This document shows, piece by piece, positions 1 through 5,670 of a stretch of 5,670 nt of DNA. The notes below the pieces were generated by a model that saw only the letters and a program-made list of their open reading frames with translations, was not told where the DNA came from and did not search any database. Every line of letters starts with the position of its first letter. Position 1 is the stretch's first letter. The stretch is from an uncultured Acidimicrobiales bacterium. Its GTDB lineage: Bacteria; Actinomycetota; Acidimicrobiia; Acidimicrobiales; UBA10347. The DNA is taken from positions 1 through 5,670 of the forward strand of contig CALDGN010000394.1 of NCBI GenBank assembly GCA_937942965.1, written 5' to 3'. The translations under genes and the position numbers were made by a program.

Positions 1-141
1 CCGACCATCGATGTGAACTGTGATGGATCCGCTTCGATCGTCGATGCACTTCTGATCGCTCAGTACTCGGTCGGTAACCGCACGGCGACGACGACCTGCC
101 CGCTGGCAGATCCGCTCACCGAGATCTACCTCGGCGCCTAA
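1..141 (+). CDS. C-terminal end of a dockerin-like (EF-hand) domain protein, partial
   Basis: Frame 1 is open from the left edge to a TAA at 139-141, giving the last 46 residues of a protein whose start lies outside the window. Residues 4-15 (DVNCDGSASIVD) form a 12-residue calcium loop with ligands at D4, N6, D8, S12 and D15. It is followed by the helix ALLIAQYSVG (16-25), the usual form of a type I dockerin repeat. Only one repeat is visible; a first repeat would lie upstream. Two cysteines (C7 and C33) could form a disulfide, which would suit an exported protein. Dockerins bind cohesins in cellulosomes, but isolated dockerin-like repeats also occur at the C-termini of secreted enzymes and surface proteins in bacteria without cellulosomes. 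The catalytic or structural part is not in the window, so no function can be assigned. The gene is convergent with the minus-strand operon and overlaps its last gene by 4 bases. Confidence 0.8.
   Translation, partial: PTIDVNCDGSASIVDALLIAQYSVGNRTATTTCPLADPLTEIYLGA
138..141. other. Tail-to-tail overlap of two stop codons
   Basis: The four bases CTAA hold the plus-strand TAA (139-141) of the dockerin-type gene and the minus-strand TAG (complement of 138-140) of the DUF917 gene. There is no intergenic space, so any terminator must lie inside one of the coding regions. I see only a weak CGGC/GCCG stem of about 4 base pairs nearby and no T-run, so I do not call a terminator. Confidence 0.9.
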
Positions 142-1238
142 GCCTGCCGCGGGTGTAGCTGCTCGATCGGTACAAAATCGAAGTCGAATCCGAACGCTCT
201 CGGTTCGACGACGGCCAGCGCCGCTCCGGTGCGCAACATCGGCGGACAGCCGGTGCCGAGCACACTGACCCGCTGGCCGTAACGAAGCCGCTCCGCACTG
301 ATCGGTTCGGTCGTCTCGTCGTCGACAACGGTGATGAGGTCGGGCACTGACGCAACGACTTCGGTGCCGATGCGGGCGACCAAGAACTCGTTCTTCACGT
401 CGAGGGTGAGGTTCGGCTGCGACGTATCGAAGGACTCGATCGTGACATGGCCAACGTCGTAGCCACCGACGATCGACGTCGCATGGTCGACGACCTTGCC
501 GCTGTAGAGATGCTCGAAGTGCCCGAAGATCGAGCTGGCGAACAACGCTCGTAGCGGTTCGAGTGCCTGCGTCGTGCGGCCCCGGGATTCGCGCAGCACC
601 CGACCGAGTTCGATCGAGAAGCTGACGGTGGCGGGCACGATGCTCTCCTTGAGCTGGCGGCCCGTCATCGGATGCTCGACTGCGGTGACCATGCCACCAC
701 GCTCAGCCGACACCTGACGTACCTGGTGCTCGTAGTCCAGGGGATTGTCCGCATCGAGGACGACGGCATAGCCCTCGTAGTCGAGCACCACTGCCGGCGT
801 CGCCGAGACGCCGGCGATCGAATAGGTCATCATCTGGGCCTCAGGAAGCGCTCGCCCCATGCCGTCGCCATCGACGACGGGCAGTCCGAGTGCAGCCCCG
901 GCGATAAGCGGGATGAGCGAATTGCCGCCTCCGATCTCGAAGGACACCAACGCATCGACCCGCGTGGCGATGTGTTCCTCATAGGCCTGGATCGCCCGCT
1001 GCGGTTCGTCGATCGACATGAGCAGCTCAAGACCGGCCGAAGGTGCGCCGACGTTGCCGACCGTCACGACCGTCGCGTCGTCGGACAACGCGCTTGCGGG
1101 GATCAGATCGACGGGGCCGAACTCGGTGAGTGCGGCTCGAGCGGTCAGCATCGCAACGTAGGGGTCGCCACCGCCGCCGGTGGCGAGGAATACGGCGCCT
1201 CGTGCGAGGTCTTCGAGATGGTCAACGGTGAGTTTCAT
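138..1238 (-). CDS. DUF917 / S-methyl thiohydantoin desulfurase-family protein
   Basis: This 366-residue soluble protein has the length and motifs of the DUF917 family. Visible landmarks are LATGGGGDP at 18-26, GNVGAPSA at 61-68, EIGGGNS at 101-107, DGDGMGRALPEAQM at 123-136, NEFLVA at 283-288, and the C-terminal PDLITVVDDET (299-309) followed by RYGQRVSVLG (319-328). No signal peptide or membrane segment is seen, so it should act in the cytoplasm. As I recall, the Pfam families for this fold are now named for S-methyl thiohydantoin desulfurase, which removes methanethiol from an S-methylated thiohydantoin to leave a hydantoin; most members are uncharacterised. Its ATG (1238) overlaps the TGA of the hydantoinase-family gene in an ATGA, with a weak AGG six bases upstream, so translation is probably coupled. 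The pairing with a short HyuA-like protein is a common arrangement. Family assignment is secure; the reaction performed here is not. Confidence 0.9.
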   Translation of the reverse strand: MKLTVDHLEDLARGAVFLATGGGGDPYVAMLTARAALTEFGPVDLIPASALSDDATVVTVGNVGAPSAGLELLMSIDEPQRAIQAYEEHIATRVDALVSFEIGGGNSLIPLIAGAALGLPVVDGDGMGRALPEAQMMTYSIAGVSATPAVVLDYEGYAVVLDADNPLDYEHQVRQVSAERGGMVTAVEHPMTGRQLKESIVPATVSFSIELGRVLRESRGRTTQALEPLRALFASSIFGHFEHLYSGKVVDHATSIVGGYDVGHVTIESFDTSQPNLTLDVKNEFLVARIGTEVVASVPDLITVVDDETTEPISAERLRYGQRVSVLGTGCPPMLRTGAALAVVEPRAFGFDFDFVPIEQLHPRQA

Positions 1239-2794
1239 TGGTCGCCTGGCCCATCTTGCACGATGTCGCCAACCACCTTGACTCGCACCCGGTTGACGGC
1301 GCCTTCCATGTACGACATTGCGATCTCTTCGACGTCGGCGGTGCGAATCGAGGTCGCGTCCGCGCCAGCTGCGATCGCCGATGCTGCCGCCGACGCGGTC
1401 ACCATCTCGATCGCCTTCGACCGCTCAACATTTCGATACGACACGAGCTGCTCGGCCTCGCCACCGATCTGGGCCTGGGCGGCACCGATCGCGTTCGCCA
1501 CGCCAGCGTGCTCAGGCCGCACGACTCTCGACGCGCTCCGAAGGTCACGATCGACGAGCACGGCACCGCCGCCGACGAGGACGACGGGCATCGGATCTTC
1601 GTCAGGGCGCATCCGGTCGATGGCCGTGTCGAGCATCTCGGTGATCGTGGCTCTCGCCCGATCAATGAGTTCGGGCGAGAGGCGCTCGACGAGACGCCGA
1701 TCGCCGATGTCGGCGGTTCCCGCGGCCACAACGATGTCGGTGGCCGTCAGGGTGGACCCGCCAAAGGCGAGGCCGTCCTCGACGAGGCGGTGTCCGAGCG
1801 ACTGCGGGCCGACGGTGCTGCCATCGTCGGACACCAGGCTTCCGCCCCCGAGCCCGAGCGTGAGCAGATCCGGCATGCGAAAGTTCGTCCGCACGCCGCC
1901 GATCTCGGTGATAGCGGTCGATTCGCGCGGGAACCCGTCACGCAGCACGCCAATGTCAGAGGTCGTGCCGCCAATGTCGACGACGATGGCGTTCTCGAGT
2001 CCGCTGAGTAGTCCGGCGCCGCGCAGCGAGTTGGTCGGGCCCGACGCAAAGGTCAGGGCCGGGAACGACTGCGCAAACGAGGCGTTCATCAGCGTGCCGT
2101 CGTTCTGGCTCACGAAGAAGCGGCAATTGAGCCCACGGCCGCGGACGGCTTCGGTAAACGAGCCGACGACCCGCTCGGCGAACGGAAGCAGCGAGGCATT
2201 GAGCAACGCCGCGTTCTCTCGTTCGAGAATGCCGAGGCGACCGAGGTCGTGCGAGCGCACGATGCGCATGTCAGGAAGTGCGGCGCTGATGCGATCGGCG
2301 ACCGTGACCTCGGGTTCGGCGTTCATAGGGGAGAACGCCGAGGTGATGGCGACGCATTGCAGGTCGGAAGCGGCGAGTTCCGCAATGAGGCGGTCGACTT
2401 CGGCATCGTCGATGTCCGCGAGTGGGCGGCCGTCGTACAGGTAGCCGCCCCGCAGCACCCACGCGTGGTCGCCGAGTGCAGCCGCGACATCGTCGGGCCA
2501 TCCGATCTTCGGATCGAGACCCTTGCCCGACGGCGCAGCCAGGCGAATGGCACCGACCGGTACGAGGTGTCGGCGCTCGACGACGGCGTTCGTGAACTGG
2601 GTTGTTCCCAGCATGACGGCGGTTACCTGAGCTTCGCTGCCCGGATGATCCGCAAGGACCCGCTCGAGTGCATCCATGACGCCGGAGATGACATCGGCCG
2701 TGGTCAGCGTCTTGGTCGCCGCAAGTAGTTCGGTGCCGCGGACGAGGACCGCGTCGGTATGCGTGCCTCCGACGTCAATGCCAATCCTCAACAC
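1235..2794 (-). CDS. Hydantoinase/oxoprolinase-family (HyuA-like) ATPase, short form
   Basis: The predicted product is 519 residues and belongs to the ASKHA-fold hydantoinase A / oxoprolinase family, which uses ATP to hydrolyse cyclic amides such as hydantoins or 5-oxoproline. Motifs in order are the first phosphate loop GIDVGGTHTDAV (5-16), GTTQFTNAV (63-71), VSQNDGT (228-234), SGPTNSLRGA (251-260), the second phosphate loop VVDIGGTTSDIG (271-282), LGLGGGS (313-319) and the adenosine motif VVLVGGGAVL (404-413). The protein is shorter than classical HyuA/OplA subunits of about 700 residues or more and lacks their C-terminal part. It matches the short branch often found beside DUF917 genes. 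The frame is open upstream to 2884, but that extension lies inside the ABC ATPase gene and gives low-quality sequence. I chose the GTG at 2794, where MLRIGIDVGG is family-like; the TTG at 2791 is nearly as good. The substrate is unknown, and no HyuB-type partner is present. Confidence 0.9.
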   Translation of the reverse strand: MLRIGIDVGGTHTDAVLVRGTELLAATKTLTTADVISGVMDALERVLADHPGSEAQVTAVMLGTTQFTNAVVERRHLVPVGAIRLAAPSGKGLDPKIGWPDDVAAALGDHAWVLRGGYLYDGRPLADIDDAEVDRLIAELAASDLQCVAITSAFSPMNAEPEVTVADRISAALPDMRIVRSHDLGRLGILERENAALLNASLLPFAERVVGSFTEAVRGRGLNCRFFVSQNDGTLMNASFAQSFPALTFASGPTNSLRGAGLLSGLENAIVVDIGGTTSDIGVLRDGFPRESTAITEIGGVRTNFRMPDLLTLGLGGGSLVSDDGSTVGPQSLGHRLVEDGLAFGGSTLTATDIVVAAGTADIGDRRLVERLSPELIDRARATITEMLDTAIDRMRPDEDPMPVVLVGGGAVLVDRDLRSASRVVRPEHAGVANAIGAAQAQIGGEAEQLVSYRNVERSKAIEMVTASAAASAIAAGADATSIRTADVEEIAMSYMEGAVNRVRVKVVGDIVQDGPGDQ

Positions 2795-2799
2795 TGCTG

Positions 2800-2806
2800 C
2801 CTCACC
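2800..2806 (-). promoter_or_regulatory. Ribosome binding site of the hydantoinase-family gene
   Basis: GGTGAGG on the minus strand straddles the TGA stop of the ABC ATPase gene (2802-2804). It lies 5 bases before the GTG at 2794 and 8 bases before the TTG at 2791. It supports a start here rather than at the upstream extension, but the spacing does not decide between the two codons. Confidence 0.6.
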
Positions 2807-4370
2807 ATTGCGCTGCTCCCAAGAGCTCTTGGGTGTATTCGTGCTTCGGTTCTTCGAAGAGGTCGGTCGCCGACGCCAGTTCAACGATCTTGCCGCGGCG
2901 CATCACCGCGATTCTGTCGGCGATATGGCGAGCAACGGTCAGGTCGTGCGTGATGAAGAGATAGGTCAGCTCACGCTCGGTCTTGAGTCGGGCCAGCAGG
3001 TCAAGCACCGCCGCTTGCACCGAAACGTCGAGCGCCGACGTCGGCTCATCGAAGACGATCAGCTTCGGTTCGAGAAGGAGTGCGCGGGCGAGCACGATCC
3101 GCTGGGCCTGTCCGCCGCTGAGTTCGTGGGGGTAGCGGTCGGCAAGCGTCGGATCGAGTTCGAGGTCGCGCAGCACATCGTCGATTCGCTGGCGTCGGAC
3201 GGCGCCGTCGAGCGACAGGTGGATCTGCATCGGTTCTTCGAGCTGGCGAGCGATCCGGTGCCGCGGATTGAGCGAGAGCAATGGGTTCTGGAAGACGATC
3301 TGGAGCTCTCGCTGCATCGGTCGCCGGGCTCGACCAGAGAGTCCAACAAGTTCGGTGTCGTCGTAGCGGATCGACCCACTCGCCGGAACGAGCCCGACGA
3401 CGGCGTTGGCGAGCGTCGACTTGCCGCTGCCTGACTCGCCGACCAGGGCCACGGTTTCGCCGGCGTGCACCTCGAGATCGAGATCCTCGAGGACCCGGAC
3501 CGTGGCGCTGCGAGATTCGCGGCTGCGGTAGTCGACGGTCAGGCCCCGGATCGTAAGCAATGGGGTTGTTTGGCTGGCTGTCGATGCCGGCGTCTCATCG
3601 GGGAACGCTGCGACCATGGCCTGGGTGTAGGCGTGGGATGGATTGGCGAACACGTCGCTCGCCGGCCCGGCTTCGACGACCTCTCCGTGGCGCATGACGA
3701 TGACGTCGTCGGCCATGCGGCGGACGACCGCGAGGTCGTGGCTGACGAATGCGATGGTGAGTTCGTGGCGAGCTTGTAGCTGTTTGAGTAGATCGAGCAC
3801 CCGGTTCTGAGTGGTCACATCGAGCGCTGTCGTTGGCTCATCGGCGACGAGCAGCGCAGGCTGCTTGGCGAGCGCCATGGCGATGACCGCTCGTTGGCGC
3901 ATGCCGCCGGAGAACTCGTGGGGGTAGGCCTGGAGCGCTTGCGTGGGCTCGGGCAAGCCGACTTGGTCGAGAAGACCGGCAAGTAACTCGGGGTTGTCAT
4001 CTTTGGCGGCGAGTGCCAGTTGTTGGCCGATGGTGAAGACCGGGTTCAGTGCCGCACCGGGGTTTTGGTACACCATCGCCGACGCATCCCGAAGCTCAGG
4101 CGCAAGCTCCGAAGCGGTACCGCGAACGACGCTCCCCGTCTCCGCGTCGGGGTGGTAGGCGACGTCGCCGGTGACGACAGCTGACGCCGGTGTGAGACCG
4201 AGCAGTGCACGGAACGTTGCGGACTTACCGCTTCCCGATTCGCCAACGATGCCCAGAACCCGGCCCCGTCGCAAGGTCAGGTCCACGCCGCGCACCGCGC
4301 TCACGCTGCCGGTCGGTGTCGTGAACGTGACGTTGAGGTCGTGGACGTTGAGTAGTTCGCCGCTGCTCAT
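2802..4370 (-). CDS. Fused DppD-DppF-type peptide ABC transporter ATP-binding protein
   Basis: This 522-residue protein carries two complete ABC ATPase domains in one chain, as in YejF or GsiA. It should therefore supply both nucleotide-binding sites for the two permeases encoded just upstream. Domain 1 has Walker A GESGSGKS (43-50), Q-loop YQNP (101-104), signature FSGGMRQ (153-159), Walker B LLVADEP (173-179) and H-loop SHD (210-212). It ends in the oligopeptide-type tail NPSHAYTQAMVAAFP (243-257). A linker of about 12 residues rich in Ala, Ser and Thr leads to domain 2: Walker A GESGSGKS (311-318), FQNP (360-363), LSGGQAQR (417-424), LIVFDEP (437-443) and THD (474-476). The protein stops right after EYTQELLGAAQW, so the second oligopeptide-transporter tail is short. 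There is no cysteine in the chain, so the iron-sulfur site seen in some DppD/OppD proteins is absent. The ATG at 4370 shares one base with the preceding TAA (TAATG). A longer upstream reading to 4763 lies inside the permease gene and is rejected. Confidence 0.95.
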   Translation of the reverse strand: MSSGELLNVHDLNVTFTTPTGSVSAVRGVDLTLRRGRVLGIVGESGSGKSATFRALLGLTPASAVVTGDVAYHPDAETGSVVRGTASELAPELRDASAMVYQNPGAALNPVFTIGQQLALAAKDDNPELLAGLLDQVGLPEPTQALQAYPHEFSGGMRQRAVIAMALAKQPALLVADEPTTALDVTTQNRVLDLLKQLQARHELTIAFVSHDLAVVRRMADDVIVMRHGEVVEAGPASDVFANPSHAYTQAMVAAFPDETPASTASQTTPLLTIRGLTVDYRSRESRSATVRVLEDLDLEVHAGETVALVGESGSGKSTLANAVVGLVPASGSIRYDDTELVGLSGRARRPMQRELQIVFQNPLLSLNPRHRIARQLEEPMQIHLSLDGAVRRQRIDDVLRDLELDPTLADRYPHELSGGQAQRIVLARALLLEPKLIVFDEPTSALDVSVQAAVLDLLARLKTERELTYLFITHDLTVARHIADRIAVMRRGKIVELASATDLFEEPKHEYTQELLGAAQW

Positions 4371-5260
4371 TACTGATCGGCCTTGGGATCGGTTGCGTCG
4401 CGAATGACGTCGCCCACCAGGTTGAACGCCAACGCGAGCACGGTGATCGCGATCCCGGCGAAGCCAGCGATCCACCATTGGCCGTTGAGCGCGAAGCTTC
4501 GTCCGTCGGCGATCATCACGCCCCAGTCGGCCGTCGGTGGCCGCGCTCCGAGGCCGACAAATGAAAGCCCTGCTGCCGTCAAGATGACGGCGCCCATGTC
4601 GGCGGTCGATTGGACCCAGACCGGGGTCATTGCGTTGGGAACGATGTGGCGGCCAATAATCCTCGTGTCGGGGACGCCGATCGCCTTGAGTGCCTGGACG
4701 AATGGGCGTTCTCGCAGACTCAAGACTTGGGCTCGGATCTGGCGGGCATACCACGGCCACCACGACACGGTGATGGCGATGATCGTGTTGCCGACCCCCG
4801 CGCCGAGCGCTGCGGCCACGATCACGGCGAGCAGCAGCGGTGGAAACGCCAGGAACGTGTCGGTGATCCGCATGAGCACTTCGTCGACCCAGCGGCCGGC
4901 ATAGCCGGCGACGGCGCCGACGATGACGCCGATGATCACCGACAAGATCACGACACCGAAGGCGATCAGCAGCGCCGTGCGGGCGCCGAAGAGCAGTCGG
5001 GCGAGCACGTCGCGGCCCAGGTCATCGGTTCCGAACCAATGGCTGGCGGACGGGCCCTGCAAGCGAGAGGGAAGATCAGGCGTGCCTCGACCTTGATCGG
5101 CGTACGGGGTGAGCCACGGGGCCAACAGTGCTCCGAAACAGAACACGCCGATGATTGCCGCAGCGATGACACCGAGCTTGCTTCGCCGGAAGCGCCAGCC
5201 AGCACTTCCGGCCTCGCCGAGTGCAGCGCGGCGAATGAGCGCCGTGAGGGACGTGCTCAT
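4370..5260 (-). CDS. DppC/OppC-type peptide ABC transporter permease
   Basis: This 296-residue inner-membrane permease has the normal length for the DppC subfamily. A basic cytoplasmic N-terminus (RRSK around 25-28) leads into the first membrane helix (about 30-50). The subfamily hallmark HWFGTDDLGRDVLARLLFGAR begins at residue 74, followed by helices at about 95-120 and 138-160. The EAA loop that docks on the ATPase is ALKAIGVPDTRIIGRHIVPN (190-209). FVGLGARPPTADWGVMI (234-250) is the typical stretch before the last helix (about 262-284). Together with the DppB-type subunit it should form the translocation channel. Members of this family carry peptides, opines, nickel, glutathione and other small solutes, so the family alone does not give the substrate. 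Its ATG overlaps the TGA of the preceding permease gene in an ATGA, and its own stop overlaps the next start. Confidence 0.95.
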   Translation of the reverse strand: MSTSLTALIRRAALGEAGSAGWRFRRSKLGVIAAAIIGVFCFGALLAPWLTPYADQGRGTPDLPSRLQGPSASHWFGTDDLGRDVLARLLFGARTALLIAFGVVILSVIIGVIVGAVAGYAGRWVDEVLMRITDTFLAFPPLLLAVIVAAALGAGVGNTIIAITVSWWPWYARQIRAQVLSLRERPFVQALKAIGVPDTRIIGRHIVPNAMTPVWVQSTADMGAVILTAAGLSFVGLGARPPTADWGVMIADGRSFALNGQWWIAGFAGIAITVLALAFNLVGDVIRDATDPKADQ

Positions 5261-5670
5261 CGCAGGACGATCCGTGGGTCGAGGCGGGCCTGGAGCAGGT
5301 CCAACGCCAAGTTCACGAGCACATAGATGACAGTGATGACGAGGGCTGCGGCGGTGATGACGGGGAAGTCGACTCGCACGATCGCGTCGGTCAGATACGA
5401 GCCGATTCCCGGCCAGTTGAAGACGGCCTCGATGAGGAACGCCGAGCTGACCGAGAACGCGAATGTCAAGCCGAGAATCGTCAGGGCCGGTGCGAGCGCG
5501 TTCTTGAGCGCCAATCGGAACAAGACCGTTCGTTCGGGCACGCCAGCGAGTCGGGCTGCCTCGATGTAGGGCTCGCTGAGCGTGTCGATCATCGAGCCTC
5601 GGATGAGGCGAGCGGTGAGACCGAGGGGATAGGCGCCCATCACGATGACGGGCAACACCAAGTGTCTGAT
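5257..5670 (-). CDS. DppB/OppB-type peptide ABC transporter permease, partial (5' end outside window)
   Basis: The frame is open from the right edge to the TGA at 5259-5257 and gives the last 137 residues of a permease whose family usually has 300-340. The visible part starts within IRHLVLPVIVMGAYPLGLTA, the typical DppB stretch entering a membrane helix. It continues with the EAA loop EAARLAGVPERTVLFRLALK (visible residues 37-56), a helix from about 60, and the periplasmic motif FLIEAVFNWPGIG (78-90). A last helix follows, and the protein ends with LDPRIVLR, close to the DPR ending common in DppB proteins. A TTG at 5661 could be read as a start, but the family residues continue upstream of it, so this is an internal codon. 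It should pair with the DppC-type protein to form the channel. The substrate-binding protein gene and the promoter are expected upstream, beyond the window. Confidence 0.93.
   Translation of the reverse strand: MRHLVLPVIVMGAYPLGLTARLIRGSMIDTLSEPYIEAARLAGVPERTVLFRLALKNALAPALTILGLTFAFSVSSAFLIEAVFNWPGIGSYLTDAIVRVDFPVITAAALVITVIYVLVNLALDLLQARLDPRIVLR

Noticed and set aside
130..150. Weak inverted repeat CGGC...GCCG near the convergent stop codons as a terminator
   Set aside because: The stem is only about 4 base pairs, the loop is 10 bases and no T-run follows on either strand.
672..2444. A 590-codon plus-strand open frame opposite the hydantoinase and DUF917 genes
   Set aside because: Its translation is rich in Arg and Ser with no recognisable domain, and it lies antisense to two genes with clear family motifs. 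It is a high-GC shadow frame.
2795..2884. N-terminal extension of the hydantoinase-family frame up to an ATG at 2884
   Set aside because: The extra 30 residues are basic and low in complexity, overlap the conserved end of the ABC ATPase gene, and precede the canonical family N-terminus; a ribosome binding site sits just before the internal GTG/TTG.
2802..4370. Internal repetition in the ATPase gene as a recent DNA duplication
   Set aside because: The two halves share only the expected ABC ATPase motifs; between motifs the residues differ strongly, which fits an old fusion of paralogues.
4371..4763. N-terminal extension of the fused ATPase frame inside the DppC-type permease gene
   Set aside because: The extra 131 residues look like out-of-frame sequence rich in Arg and Pro, and the ABC domain begins normally after the ATG at 4370.
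4610..5326. A 238-codon plus-strand open frame opposite the DppC-type permease
   Set aside because: It is antisense to a well-conserved permease, and its translation is rich in Asp, Arg and Gly with no domain.

Overview
The window is almost entirely coding. It suggests a high-GC (about 60-65% by eye) actinobacterium-like chromosome. The compact overlapping genes, GTG/TTG start options and a secreted dockerin-type protein next door would fit the Acidimicrobiia or related Actinomycetota, but the taxonomic placement is inference only.

Layout: the first 141 bases carry the 3' end of a plus-strand gene whose last 46 residues hold a dockerin-type EF-hand calcium loop. Its stop codon overlaps, tail to tail, the stop codon of the last gene of a minus-strand operon that fills the rest of the window. 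In transcription order (right to left) that operon reads: a DppB-type peptide ABC permease (cut by the right edge, 5670-5257), a DppC-type permease (5260-4370), a fused two-domain DppD-DppF-type ATPase (4370-2802), a short hydantoinase/oxoprolinase-family ATPase (about 2794-1235), and a DUF917 / S-methyl-thiohydantoin-desulfurase-family protein (1238-138). Successive genes overlap by 4, 1 and 4 bases, apart from a 7-base gap before the hydantoinase. This points to a single translationally coupled transcript. The promoter and the expected substrate-binding protein would lie beyond the right edge.

How the genes fit together: the two permeases and the fused ATPase form the membrane part of a peptide/opine/nickel-type importer. 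The two downstream enzymes belong to families that act on cyclic amide or ureide rings (hydantoin, oxoproline, thiohydantoin-like). The simplest reading is a catabolic unit that imports a small cyclic amide, or a peptide-like precursor of one, and opens or desulfurises its ring in the cytoplasm. The actual substrate cannot be read from the sequence. There is no HyuB-type partner here; the DUF917 protein takes its usual place after the HyuA-like gene. I see no RNA genes, mobile elements, CRISPR arrays, long repeats or convincing terminators.
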